Source: an uncultured Roseburia sp. (lineage in GTDB: Bacteria; Bacillota_A; Clostridia; Lachnospirales; Lachnospiraceae). Taken from it: a stretch of 64,000 nt of DNA. Location: positions 62,001-126,000 of the forward strand of contig CAAEAE010000015.1 in the NCBI GenBank assembly GCA_900753715.1, given 5' to 3'. Shown piece after piece: positions 1 to 8,080 of this stretch (within the stretch, counting starts at the first letter, position 1; each line of letters begins with the position of its first letter). The notes under the pieces are model-generated. The model worked only from the letters and a program-made list of their open reading frames with translations, was not told the origin of the DNA and made no database searches. A program made the position numbers and the translations under genes.

Positions 1-1450
1 CAAAGTAAATATTACTTCTTCCGGTGCAGCGGAGACCACAGGTGACGGTCTGGATATTCGTTTATCTGATGCAAACACAACAAATTTCTTTATCGTAAAT
101 AACGGTTCGGAGAACCTGTTTACAAGATCAGGTTCCTTCTATATTGATGGTTCCGGAAACCTTTGTATGACATCTACCGGTTATAACGTAATGGGATGGC
201 AGGTAGATCCGACAACTGGCGAGATTCAGAAGGATACTGTATCGGCACTTCGTGTTATGAAGCAGGAGAACCTGACTTCTGCACCGGAGGCAACCACAAA
301 CGGAACCGTATCCGGAATCCTTGATAAGAATGATTCCGATGTAACCAGTGAAGCGGGAAAAATTATGACACTGAACTTCTATGATGACCTTGGTTATCAG
401 TATACTGCAAAATTCGCAATCCGTGCAGTGGACAAAGACCAGTGCGAATATACCGTTGAGCTGGCAAGCCTTTTGGATTCTAACGGAACAGATATCATTG
501 CAGGTTTCACAGATGCCCAGAAAGCAAGCTTGTTCGGAAATCAGACAACAAGCAACAGCACATATACATTGCCGACATCTGCAACCGGATTGTCCAGCGG
601 AGATTGTTATTATGATACAGGTACGTCAACCTATAATATCGTTCTTTCAAATGGAACGACAGCAGCATTGACACCGGATAATGCAACTAATCCGACCTCT
701 TTCACTTACACAGATGAGAACGGTGCACAGCAGACGGTTACTCCTCAGGATGTTTTCGGCTTCACTGCACTTGAGTGGCAGAACATTCAGAACAATGCAA
801 CCACAAACGTAACTGGTACGATGAACGGAGCAACCTACACAATTGCAAGCCCGACTGTCAACTATACCTTAAAGTTCAACACGGCAGACGGTACCTTTGA
901 TTATATCAATATGTCAGGACAGGGAAAGGCTACTTTAAATCTTTCTTCTTCCGGATTATTTACAAACGGAAACTTCAAGGATATTTCCATTGACTTTACG
1001 ACCTGCTTAAACCAGAACAACGGTGGAAAATCTACAATCGGGGCTGATTCAGGAGATCTTGACGGAACAACCGGAAAAGGTAAAAAGTTAGGTGCCATGA
1101 TTGGTCTTTCAGTTGATACCAGCGGAAAGATTTACGGAACATACGATAATGGAAATACCACTCTGTTAGGACAGATTGCAACTGCACAGTTTGCAAACGC
1201 TTCTGGTCTTGAGAAAGTGGGAGATAACTGCTATACGACAACCTTGAACTCTGGTGATTTCGATGGAATCGGTGTGGATATTTCTGCAGATGGAAGCAAA
1301 ATGACAACCGGAGAGTTGGAAATGTCAAACGTAGATTTATCTACAGAGTTTACACAGATGATTATTACACAGCGTGGTTTCCAGGCAAACTCCCGTGTTA
1401 TTACTACTTCAGATACACTGCTTGAGGAACTTGTAAATCTGAAGAGATAG
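1..1450 (+). CDS. flgE: Flagellar hook protein FlgE, C-terminal part (5' end outside window)
   Basis: Hook subunit, exported by the flagellar type III system and polymerised between rod and filament. The reading frame is open from base 2, so the start lies upstream; an internal ATG at 167 is not the start. About 482 residues are visible. The first residues include the FlgE/F/G-type stretch NLFTRSGSFYIDGSGNL, followed by a long Thr/Asn/Ser-rich central region typical of surface-exposed hook domains. The C-terminus (MSNVDLSTEFTQMIITQRGF, then QANSRVITTSDTLLEELVNL) is the heptad-bearing hook/rod signature. It is followed not by flbD, as is common in clostridia, but by a structured gap before motA. 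The family call is secure from the C-terminal motif and the neighbours. Confidence 0.96.
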   Translation, partial: KVNITSSGAAETTGDGLDIRLSDANTTNFFIVNNGSENLFTRSGSFYIDGSGNLCMTSTGYNVMGWQVDPTTGEIQKDTVSALRVMKQENLTSAPEATTNGTVSGILDKNDSDVTSEAGKIMTLNFYDDLGYQYTAKFAIRAVDKDQCEYTVELASLLDSNGTDIIAGFTDAQKASLFGNQTTSNSTYTLPTSATGLSSGDCYYDTGTSTYNIVLSNGTTAALTPDNATNPTSFTYTDENGAQQTVTPQDVFGFTALEWQNIQNNATTNVTGTMNGATYTIASPTVNYTLKFNTADGTFDYINMSGQGKATLNLSSSGLFTNGNFKDISIDFTTCLNQNNGGKSTIGADSGDLDGTTGKGKKLGAMIGLSVDTSGKIYGTYDNGNTTLLGQIATAQFANASGLEKVGDNCYTTTLNSGDFDGIGVDISADGSKMTTGELEMSNVDLSTEFTQMIITQRGFQANSRVITTSDTLLEELVNLKR

Positions 1451-1735
1451 TATTGCTGATAGGGTAAAAAATTAAAATATATCTGGTAAAAGGTATTCAC
1501 ACCCGCTACCAGATGTGGTATACTTTCCGTAAAGTTTAGTCCTTTGGTACAGGCTTTGGGCTAGATTTTACGGATTAGCCATTGTGCATTCCGACATAAG
1601 GCGGAAGAAAATGCAAAAGAAAGTAGACAAGAAGTCGAAAGTTTAGTAAAATTAGGTACAAAAGAGAAAATAATGCATATTTTCACGGATGAAAAACCAG
1701 AAATAATCTGGAAACCAAAAATTCAGGGACGGTAG
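1451..1735 (+). other. Structured non-coding gap with three hairpins between flgE and motA
   Basis: No credible gene is seen. Hairpin A pairs 1481-1488 (ATCTGGTA) with 1507-1514 (TACCAGAT). Hairpin B is a continuous 16-bp stem, 1527-1542 with 1558-1573 (13 Watson-Crick, 3 G-U pairs), with a 15-nt loop. Hairpin C pairs 1589-1593 (TTCCG) with 1602-1606, closed outside by TGCA at 1585-1588 and 1612-1615. None is followed by a T-run, so these are not standard terminators. From 1565 a stop-free frame runs to the TAG at 1733 just before motA; its only ATG (1672) has no ribosome site and would give about 20 residues, so it may be a remnant. Could be a structured RNA, an mRNA processing or stability element, or the trace of a small mobile element. 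Confidence 0.6.
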
Positions 1736-2542
1736 GTGGACAAATTGGATATAGCTTCTTTATTGGGTCTTGTACTCGGCGGCGTAATGTTCATATTCGG
1801 TGTTATCTCAAACAGTGGTGTGGCTGGATTACATAGTATGTGGGATTATTCGTCTGCAATCATTACAATTGGTGGTTCAATTTCAGGTACGTTGGCATCA
1901 TTTAAGTTAAAGGATTTTCTTAATGGTTTAAAGTGTTTCACATTAACCATGAAAGAGAAAACGATGGATCCGGCAGTTACAATCAAAAATGTCCTGGATC
2001 TTGCAAATACTGCAAGAAAAGAAGGACTTCTTGCCTTAGAGGAGGCTGCAAACCAGATTGAGGATGATTTCCTGAAAAAGGGAATTATGCTGGTTGTAGA
2101 TGGTACGGATCCAGAACTTGTACGTGGAATTATGGAAACAGATATGTCCTGTGTAGAAAGCAGACATAAGAAAAATATAGCAGTTTGGGAAAAATGGGCG
2201 GAACTTGGTCCGGCATGGGGAATGATCGGAACTTTGATCGGTCTTATTCTTATGTTAAATAACATGAATGACCCATCCACTATCGGTCCTGCTATGGCGG
2301 TTGCACTTGTAACCACATTGTACGGTTCTCTTATTGCGAACTGGATTTGTAACCCGACAGCGGCAAAGTTAAAAGAGAACAATGATACTGAGATGATGTT
2401 AAAGGAAATAACGGTGGAAGGAATTCTGTCCATTCAGGCAGGAGAGAATCCCCGTGTCATAGAAGAAAAGCTGAAATCATTTCTTTCTCCTTCAGCCCGT
2501 GAAGGCGAACCAGAAGAAGGCAATGGCGGAGGTGAAGAATAG
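1736..2542 (+). CDS. motA: Flagellar stator protein MotA
   Basis: Proton- or sodium-channel stator subunit that works with MotB in the membrane around the rotor. 268 residues, normal for the family, with membrane segments at about residues 5-25, 35-55, 150-170 and 185-205. The cytoplasmic loop lies between helices 2 and 3. The C-terminal part carries the MotA/ExbB signature: ELGPAWGMIGTLIGLILML, then the helix with ALVTTLYGSLIANWICNP, including the conserved Pro residues. The start is GTG at 1736, directly after an in-frame-shifted TAG; the ribosome site (AGGGAC) is weak, so translation may depend on upstream RNA structure. The stop shares its last G with the motB GTG start, indicating coupled 1:1 synthesis. 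Ion specificity cannot be told from this alone. Confidence 0.96.
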   Translation: MDKLDIASLLGLVLGGVMFIFGVISNSGVAGLHSMWDYSSAIITIGGSISGTLASFKLKDFLNGLKCFTLTMKEKTMDPAVTIKNVLDLANTARKEGLLALEEAANQIEDDFLKKGIMLVVDGTDPELVRGIMETDMSCVESRHKKNIAVWEKWAELGPAWGMIGTLIGLILMLNNMNDPSTIGPAMAVALVTTLYGSLIANWICNPTAAKLKENNDTEMMLKEITVEGILSIQAGENPRVIEEKLKSFLSPSAREGEPEEGNGGGEE

Positions 2543-3348
2543 TGGCAAGAAAGAAAAAAGAAGATCCACCGAAGGGGTCACCTGCATGGATGAATACGTT
2601 CTCGGATCTGATGAATTTGCTGCTGTGTTTCTTCGTATTGCTGTTTTCCATGTCAAGTGTGGAAGAAGACAAGTTTCAGGCATTAGTTGCCTCATTTCAG
2701 AATACCTTCAGTATTCTTCCAAATGGAGGCTCAGCGATTGGAGAGGGAACCTTGATTTCATCCGGTGTGAGTCAGCTTGAAATGCTTGACGCCTACTATA
2801 AGGATAAGGCAAATTCCGAGTCGGATGAGGAAAGCGATGATAAGGATGTAACAGAAGCATACAGAGAGCAGGAACTTTCTGAGTCAGAAAAGATGGCGGA
2901 AGAAATTGAAGATGCGATTAACAAATATGGTATCTCAGATGAGGTGGATGTCTCCTTTAATGCTGAATATGTATTGCTGAACATGAATGGTGCATTACTT
3001 TTTGATTCAGGTAAAGCAGAGGTAAAATCGGAAGCATATCCTTTGATTGATAAACTTGGAAAGGTAATTCAGAAGTATGACAAGAATATTATTGAGGTAG
3101 AAGGTCATACAGATAATGTCCCACAGGTTTCAAGCGATTATGCGGATAATAATGTACTCTCAATGTTCCGTGCGTTGAATGTGGCAGATTATCTCAGGGA
3201 AACGACTACAATAGATCCGAGATATCTGAAATCATCCGGTCGTGGTGAATACAGGCCGATTGCAGATAACTCCACTCCGGAGGGAAGAGCCTTAAACCGG
3301 CGTGTTGAAATAAAAATATACAATTCGTATAATTCAGAAATAGACTGA
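2542..3348 (+). CDS. motB: Flagellar stator protein MotB
   Basis: Stator partner of MotA, anchoring the complex to peptidoglycan. 268 residues. A single membrane helix at about residues 20-40 follows a positively charged N-terminus and carries Asp22 (in NTFSDLMNLLLCFFVLLF), the ion-conducting acid essential in the family. An acidic, Ser/Glu-rich linker (about residues 85-120) leads to an OmpA-like peptidoglycan-binding domain. Its landmarks are VEGHTDNVPQ at about residue 190 and GRGEYRPIADN ... GRALNRRVEI near the end. Translation starts at GTG sharing one base with the motA stop, the usual overlap arrangement. The preceding AGGTGAAG provides the ribosome site. Confidence 0.96.
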   Translation: MARKKKEDPPKGSPAWMNTFSDLMNLLLCFFVLLFSMSSVEEDKFQALVASFQNTFSILPNGGSAIGEGTLISSGVSQLEMLDAYYKDKANSESDEESDDKDVTEAYREQELSESEKMAEEIEDAINKYGISDEVDVSFNAEYVLLNMNGALLFDSGKAEVKSEAYPLIDKLGKVIQKYDKNIIEVEGHTDNVPQVSSDYADNNVLSMFRALNVADYLRETTTIDPRYLKSSGRGEYRPIADNSTPEGRALNRRVEIKIYNSYNSEID

Positions 3349-3365
3349 ATTGGGAAGGAACGGAT

Positions 3366-3890
3366 ATGAAAAAGAATCTGATAACAGTAATTATTCTGGC
3401 GCTGGTGGTAGTAAATCTTGTTTTGACGGCAGTGCTCACTTTTACAATTGTTCCACAGACAAAGAAATCAAATGAACTGATTAACACAATCTGTACGGCA
3501 ATCAATCTGGATTTAGAAGCAGGCAAAGAAATATCGGATACACCGGAGGTTTCTCCAGATAAGATTGAAGTATATGATATTACAGACGCGTTTACCGTTA
3601 ATTTAAAGTCAAATGGGGATGGCAATCATTATGCAGTCTTTAAGGTAGGGTTATCTTTGAATACAGAAAGTAAATCTTACAAGACTTATGGCGGTGCAGA
3701 GGGACTTCAGACAAAGGAAACGATTATCCGCAATGAGATTAACTCTCTTGTAGCTGGCTACACGGTTGAAGAATTCAATGCAAACAATTATCAGGATGTG
3801 AAAGATGCCATTCTCTCAAACTTACAGGAACTGTTTGAAGGCCCTGATTTTATCATTGCAGTTAATTTCTCCGAAGTAAATGTGCAGTAG
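3366..3890 (+). CDS. fliL: Flagellar basal-body-associated protein FliL
   Basis: FliL surrounds the stator and supports torque. 174 residues: a short positive N-terminus, one membrane helix at about residues 5-28, then an extracytoplasmic domain. The helix is followed by an acidic region and a domain with YAVFKVGLSL at about residue 87 and IIRNEINSLVAGYTVEEF at about residues 120-137, matching FliL family patterns (the RD.I...L region). A GGAAGGAACGG ribosome site sits 5-10 bases upstream of the ATG. Located between motB and fliM, as in many Firmicutes. FliL proteins diverge strongly, so position and topology support the call as much as sequence does. Confidence 0.9.
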   Translation: MKKNLITVIILALVVVNLVLTAVLTFTIVPQTKKSNELINTICTAINLDLEAGKEISDTPEVSPDKIEVYDITDAFTVNLKSNGDGNHYAVFKVGLSLNTESKSYKTYGGAEGLQTKETIIRNEINSLVAGYTVEEFNANNYQDVKDAILSNLQELFEGPDFIIAVNFSEVNVQ

Positions 3891-3935
3891 AAACAGCATG
3901 GTCGTACATCAAATTATGTTAGGTGGTGAGAGAGA

Positions 3936-4916
3936 ATGGGTGAAGTCTTATCTCAGAATGAGATAGATAACCTGCTCAATGCATTGAGCAAAGGGGAACT
4001 TGATGTAGATGAAATGAAAGAAGATAAAGAAAAGTCGGTTAAGAACTATGATTTTGCCCGTCCTGCAAAGTTCTCAAAGGAACACTTGCGCACTTTGGAG
4101 ATTATTTTTGAGCATTATGGACGGTTACTTTCGACAAATCTTCCGGTTTATCTGAGAAAAAATGTACAGGTTGAAGTAATGAGCTCCGAGGCCGTTACCT
4201 ATTCTGAGTTTGCAAATGCACTGTCGAATCCGGTACTGTTAGGAATTGTCAATTTTGCCCCTCTGAAAGGAAATATTATTTTAGAGATGGCAGATAACAT
4301 CGGTTATGCAATTATAGACCGTATGCTTGGTGGTGTAGGAACACCGTTAGAGAAAACCAGGGAATTTTCCGAAATAGAACTTCTGATAATAGAGCGTATC
4401 TTTAATGTATGTGTAAATCTTTTGACAGAACCGTGGGAAAATGTATGTGAAATTGCTCCGAGACTGGAGCGGATTGAGACGAATTCACAGTATGCGCAGA
4501 TTATATCTCCGGCGGAAATGACGGCATTGGTTACATTAAATATTAAGATTGGCGATGTCGAGGGACTGATTAATATCTGTCTTCCGTATATTACGCTGGA
4601 AGATGTTATGGATAAGCTGAATACCAAGTACTGGTATGCAAGTCAGCAGGAAAAAGATGAGCAGGAATATACAGATGCAATTGAGGCATTGATTGCACGC
4701 GCACCAATGCCAATTAAGGCGGTTCTCGGAAACAGTGCGATTTCTGTGAATGACTTTTTGGGATTACAGATAGGCGACATTATCCGGCTTGACACAAAAG
4801 TGGATGAAGAGTTGGATGTTTATGTTGGAAATATAAAGAAGTTTACTGCTCTGCCGGGAGCTTCCGGTGATAATTATGCAGTAAGAATTACAACAGTGAT
4901 TAGGGAGGAGCAGTAG
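3936..4916 (+). CDS. fliM: Flagellar motor switch protein FliM
   Basis: Switch-complex protein that binds CheY-P and reverses the rotor. 326 residues. The N-terminus LSQNEIDNLLNAL is the conserved CheY-P-binding peptide. The middle domain (about residues 45-230) contains the GGxG-type motif in DRMLGGVGTPL at about residue 130. The C-terminal SpoA (surface presentation of antigens) domain is at about residues 250-320, with VNDFLGLQIGDIIRLDTKVD and VYVGNIKKFTALPG. A GGTGGTGAGAG ribosome site precedes the ATG. The fliY start follows two bases after the stop, so the two switch proteins are co-translated. Confidence 0.97.
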   Translation: MGEVLSQNEIDNLLNALSKGELDVDEMKEDKEKSVKNYDFARPAKFSKEHLRTLEIIFEHYGRLLSTNLPVYLRKNVQVEVMSSEAVTYSEFANALSNPVLLGIVNFAPLKGNIILEMADNIGYAIIDRMLGGVGTPLEKTREFSEIELLIIERIFNVCVNLLTEPWENVCEIAPRLERIETNSQYAQIISPAEMTALVTLNIKIGDVEGLINICLPYITLEDVMDKLNTKYWYASQQEKDEQEYTDAIEALIARAPMPIKAVLGNSAISVNDFLGLQIGDIIRLDTKVDEELDVYVGNIKKFTALPGASGDNYAVRITTVIREEQ

Positions 4917-4918
4917 AG

Positions 4919-6094
4919 ATGGATGGAAGTATGTCTCAGGAAGAAATCAATGCGTTGCTGAACAATTCTTCTAATCCGGGCGAAGAAAGCAATTCTGAGA
5001 GATTGACGTCAGATGAGATGGATGCAATTGGAGAAATTGCGAATATCAGTATGGGTACAGCAGCAACGACGTTATCTTCTCTGGTAAACCGGAAAGTAGA
5101 TATATCTACACCGATAGTATCTTTCGCTTCGTGGGATGATATTGTTGCAGCTTATGAACGTCCTTGCGTATTTATCCGAATCGCATATACCGTTGGCCTA
5201 GATGGAAGCAATATCCTGGTATTGCGTGAAAATGACGTAAAGGCAATTACCGACTTAATGATGGGCGGTGATGGAACAAATACAGCAGGAGAACTGGGAG
5301 AGCTTCATCTGAGTGCTATCAGTGAAGCAATGAACCAGATGATGGGTTCTGCAGCAACATCGCTTTCTTCCATGTTAAGTAAAGTGATTGATATCAGCCC
5401 GCCACAGGCGGATTTGATAGATTTGCAGGAGACCATCGATGAAAGCACGATTGATGAATTTTTATCGGGTGAGTTCGTAAGAATTACATTCAAGATGGAA
5501 ATTGATGACGTGGTAAACAGTGAGTTGATGCAGTTGTATCCGTTCTCATTTGCAAAAGAAATGTGTCGTAGTACTGCAGCAAACATGGAGGCAGACACAG
5601 AAGCAACATTGAAGGAGACACAACCGGCACAGCCACAGCAGGCGTCACAGCCGGCAATGAATCAGCAACAGATGTCAATGAATCCGCAGGGACAGCCTGC
5701 GATGGGGCAGCCTATGATGGGACAGCCTATGATGATGGGACAACCTATGATGGGACAGCCTATGATGAGTCAGGAGATGCCGCAGATGTATGGACAACAG
5801 GTAAATGTGCAGCCAGCACAGTTTCAGGCATTCAATGGCAATGTGCCGATGAATTACGGACCTGAAAATATTGATTTAATTATGGACGTGCCACTTGAAG
5901 TGACAGTCGAACTTGGCAGAACAACAAAATCAATTAAAGAAATTCTTGATTTTGCACCCGGAACAATTCTTGAGTTGAACCGTATTGCGGGTGAGCCAAT
6001 TGATGTGCTCGTTAATGGCAAGTATGTTGCCAAGGGCGAGGTTGTAATCATTGAAGAAAGTTATGGTATCAGAATAACTGAAATCATAAAATGA
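4919..6094 (+). CDS. fliY: Flagellar motor switch phosphatase FliY (CheC-like plus FliN domain)
   Basis: Rotor protein that also dephosphorylates CheY-P, as in Bacillus. 391 residues. An N-terminal peptide MSQEEINALLNN resembles the FliM CheY-binding peptide. Next come two CheC-type active-site helices, each with the E..N pair: IGEIANISMGTAATTL at about residue 40 and ISEAMNQMMGSAATSL at about residue 135, so both phosphatase sites look intact. A Gln/Pro/Met-rich linker (about residues 235-310) contains tandem PMMGQ repeats. The C-terminal SpoA/FliN domain (about 315-391) has DVPLEVTVELGRTTKSIKEI and IDVLVNGKYVAKGEVVI. E. coli FliN lacks the phosphatase part. The stop is followed by an A-rich 97-bp gap before cheY. 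Confidence 0.95.
   Translation: MDGSMSQEEINALLNNSSNPGEESNSERLTSDEMDAIGEIANISMGTAATTLSSLVNRKVDISTPIVSFASWDDIVAAYERPCVFIRIAYTVGLDGSNILVLRENDVKAITDLMMGGDGTNTAGELGELHLSAISEAMNQMMGSAATSLSSMLSKVIDISPPQADLIDLQETIDESTIDEFLSGEFVRITFKMEIDDVVNSELMQLYPFSFAKEMCRSTAANMEADTEATLKETQPAQPQQASQPAMNQQQMSMNPQGQPAMGQPMMGQPMMMGQPMMGQPMMSQEMPQMYGQQVNVQPAQFQAFNGNVPMNYGPENIDLIMDVPLEVTVELGRTTKSIKEILDFAPGTILELNRIAGEPIDVLVNGKYVAKGEVVIIEESYGIRITEIIK
5696..5773 (+). repeat. Tandem 15-18-nt repeats coding PMMGQ in the FliY linker
   Basis: Five consecutive units translate as PAMGQ, PMMGQ, PMMMGQ, PMMGQ and PMMSQ (FliY residues about 260-285). Units are near identical at DNA level (CCTATGATGGGACAG), with one three-base insertion. 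They join the phosphatase and SpoA domains and look like a slippage-prone, length-variable, Met-rich flexible linker. Confidence 0.9.
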
Positions 6095-6191
6095 TCTAGG
6101 ACATCAAAACCGGGAAATCGGCGAGATGAGTAGATAGAACACAAAAACAAAAACAAAAATAAAAATATGAATTTAGAATAGGAGAAAAAAC

Positions 6192-6551
6192 ATGGCAAAG
6201 ATTATGATTTGTGACGATGCTGCTTTTATGAGAATGATGATTAAGGACATCTTAACAAAGAATGGTTATGAGATTGCAGCAGAGGCTGAGAATGGTGCAG
6301 TAGCAGTTGAAAAGTACCCGGAAGTAAAACCAGATTTGGTGCTTATGGATATTACCATGCCGGATATGGATGGAATTCAGGCATTAAAGAAGATTAAAGA
6401 AATTGACGGTGGCGCAAATGTCATCATGTGCTCTGCTATGGGTCAGCAGGCAATGGTAATTGAAGCAATTCAGTCTGGTGCAAAGGATTTCATCGTTAAA
6501 CCGTTCCAGGCAGAGAGAGTTCTCGAAGCTGTAAAAAAAGTAGTTGGCTAA
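6192..6551 (+). CDS. cheY: Chemotaxis response regulator CheY
   Basis: Single-domain receiver; phosphorylated by CheA, it binds FliM/FliY. 119 residues with all catalytic positions: acidic pair Asp8-Asp9 (ICDDAAFMR), phosphoacceptor Asp53 (VLMDITMPDMDG), Ser/Thr position in MCSAMG at about residue 81, and Lys103 in VKPF. No output domain follows. It sits directly after the switch genes with a good ribosome site (AATAGGAG). The 97-bp upstream gap is A-rich without a clear promoter, so it probably belongs to the operon transcript. Confidence 0.97.
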   Translation: MAKIMICDDAAFMRMMIKDILTKNGYEIAAEAENGAVAVEKYPEVKPDLVLMDITMPDMDGIQALKKIKEIDGGANVIMCSAMGQQAMVIEAIQSGAKDFIVKPFQAERVLEAVKKVVG

Positions 6552-6552
6552 T

Positions 6553-6912
6553 ATGATTTTACTGACATCTTCCCTGAACAGTTTTATCCAGCTCCTTGGT
6601 GCAATTATTATTTTTCTGTTTGTGCTTGCGCTTACTTATTTTGTTACAAAGTGGCTTGGAGGAGTGCAGAAGACAAGAATGCACAATAAAAATCTGCAGT
6701 TGCTGGAAAGCCTGCAGATTTCAAATGGAAAATATATACATATTATAAAAGCCGGGGAAAAGTACCTTGTAGTTGCTGTTGGAAAAGAAGAGGTAACGAT
6801 GTTAGCAGAGCTGACAGAGGAACAATTGGCAGAATTGCCGGAAACAGCAGAGCCAATTCCCGCAAAACAACAGTTCAAGGAAATTTTGGAAAAGCTTAAG
6901 GGACAGAAATAA
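6553..6912 (+). CDS. fliO: Flagellar biosynthesis protein FliO (FliZ-like)
   Basis: Small membrane protein that assists FliP assembly in the export gate. 119 residues: one helix at about residues 11-33 (LLGAIIIFLFVLALTYFV), then a cytoplasmic tail with KNLQLLESLQISNGKYIHII, typical of the FliO/MopB family. The family is weakly conserved, and position right before fliP carries much of the call. The ATG at 6553 immediately follows the cheY stop. A TTG at 6544 inside cheY is also in frame, but neither has a strong ribosome site, so ATG 6553 with translational coupling is preferred. Confidence 0.88.
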   Translation: MILLTSSLNSFIQLLGAIIIFLFVLALTYFVTKWLGGVQKTRMHNKNLQLLESLQISNGKYIHIIKAGEKYLVVAVGKEEVTMLAELTEEQLAELPETAEPIPAKQQFKEILEKLKGQK

Positions 6913-6921
6913 GGTTCGATT

Positions 6922-7773
6922 ATGACAAAATTGAAAAAAAAGTATTGTATTGCTTCATTTCTTTTTGCAGTGATTGTGCTTAGTGTTGTGCTTGTCGGTT
7001 TCCGGGGAAATACGAAAGTTTATGCAGCCTCTATGGATCCTGACAGCATTGGCAGTTTTACCCAGACGGATGGTCAGAAGGCAACGAGCGCTACAAGTGA
7101 CAATAATAATGGATTGTCTATCAGTTACAATAATGATACGGGATCGGTTTCAACACCGATTCGGATGCTTCTTGTGCTGACTGTGCTGGCGCTTGCACCT
7201 TCAATTCTTATAATGATGACTTCTTATACTAGGGTCATTATTGTATTGCATTTTTTGAGAACTGCGATTGGTACACAGACATCACCGCCAAACCAGATAT
7301 TGATTGGTCTGGCACTTTTTATCACATTTTTTATTATGTGGCCGACCTTCCAGCAGATTAATGAGAATGCAATCCAGCCGTTAGATGCGGGAGAGATTAC
7401 GATGGAAGAGGCACTGCAGGAAGCGGAAATACCAATCCGTCAGTTTATGTATGGGCAGACGCAGGAAAAAGATTTAAAGCTTTTTGTGGATATGGATACA
7501 CAGTCAGAGACCTATGAGTCTTATGATGATATCCCAATGACAACATTAGTTCCGGCGTTCATTATCAGTGAGCTTCGGTATGCTTTTATACTGGGATTTG
7601 TAATTTATATTCCATTTATTGTAATTGATATGGTAGTAGCATCTGTACTGATGTCAATGGGTATGATGATGCTGCCGCCAACAACGATTTCACTTCCATT
7701 TAAGATTTTGCTGTTCATATTGGCGGATGGCTGGAATTTGTTGATTGGAAATCTGGTGAACACTTTCTATTAA
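6922..7773 (+). CDS. fliP: Flagellar export gate protein FliP
   Basis: Core of the FliP5FliQ4FliR1 export channel in the inner membrane. 283 residues. A cleavable-type signal sequence (about residues 1-36, ending VYAAS) precedes a low-complexity Ser/Asn/Gly stretch. Membrane helices lie at about 80-105, 125-145, 215-238 and 255-280. Signature segments include TSYTRVIIVLHFLRTAIGTQ, PPNQILIGLALFITFF and the C-terminal MVVASVLMSMGMMMLPPTTI. About 35 residues longer than E. coli FliP because of the leader and spacer. Followed by fliQ after 28 bases. Confidence 0.97.
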   Translation: MTKLKKKYCIASFLFAVIVLSVVLVGFRGNTKVYAASMDPDSIGSFTQTDGQKATSATSDNNNGLSISYNNDTGSVSTPIRMLLVLTVLALAPSILIMMTSYTRVIIVLHFLRTAIGTQTSPPNQILIGLALFITFFIMWPTFQQINENAIQPLDAGEITMEEALQEAEIPIRQFMYGQTQEKDLKLFVDMDTQSETYESYDDIPMTTLVPAFIISELRYAFILGFVIYIPFIVIDMVVASVLMSMGMMMLPPTTISLPFKILLFILADGWNLLIGNLVNTFY

Positions 7774-7801
7774 GGAAGGACAGCAGAAGGAGAGATAAAA
7801 C

Positions 7802-8074
7802 ATGACAGAAGGACAGGTCCTGGATTTAGCGAGAGACGCGGTTTACACAATTATTGTAAGTTCAGCTCCGCTGCTTTTGATTTCGTTGGCAGTAGGATTG
7901 ATTGTAAGTATTATCCAGACCGTCACCTCCATTCAGGAACAGACGCTTACGTTTGTTCCTAAGATTTTGGCGGTATTTGCAGGGTTACTGCTTTTTGGTT
8001 CCTGGATTTTAAAAAATCTCACAACGCTCATTGAGACATTGTGGTCGAACTTCAGCTTGTATCTTGGCGGTTAA
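7802..8074 (+). CDS. fliQ: Flagellar export gate protein FliQ
   Basis: 90-residue two-helix hairpin protein of the export channel, a normal length. Helices are at about residues 15-38 and 52-72. The family pattern is clear in PLLLISLAVGLIVSIIQTVT and IQEQTLTFVPKILAVF. An AAGGAGAG ribosome site precedes the ATG. Located between fliP and fliR as in most bacteria; fliR begins six bases after the stop. Confidence 0.97.
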   Translation: MTEGQVLDLARDAVYTIIVSSAPLLLISLAVGLIVSIIQTVTSIQEQTLTFVPKILAVFAGLLLFGSWILKNLTTLIETLWSNFSLYLGG

Positions 8075-8080
8075 TGACAT

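Noticed and set aside
1565..1735. Open frame ending directly before motA, as a small gene (flbD candidate).
   Set aside because: It has no ATG/GTG/TTG start with a ribosome site except a late ATG (1672), and its translation does not resemble FlbD; kept only as a possible remnant.
1451..1735. c-di-GMP (GEMM) riboswitch in front of motA.
   Set aside because: The conserved GEMM-I sequence blocks and tetraloop/receptor pattern are not present; only generic hairpins are seen.
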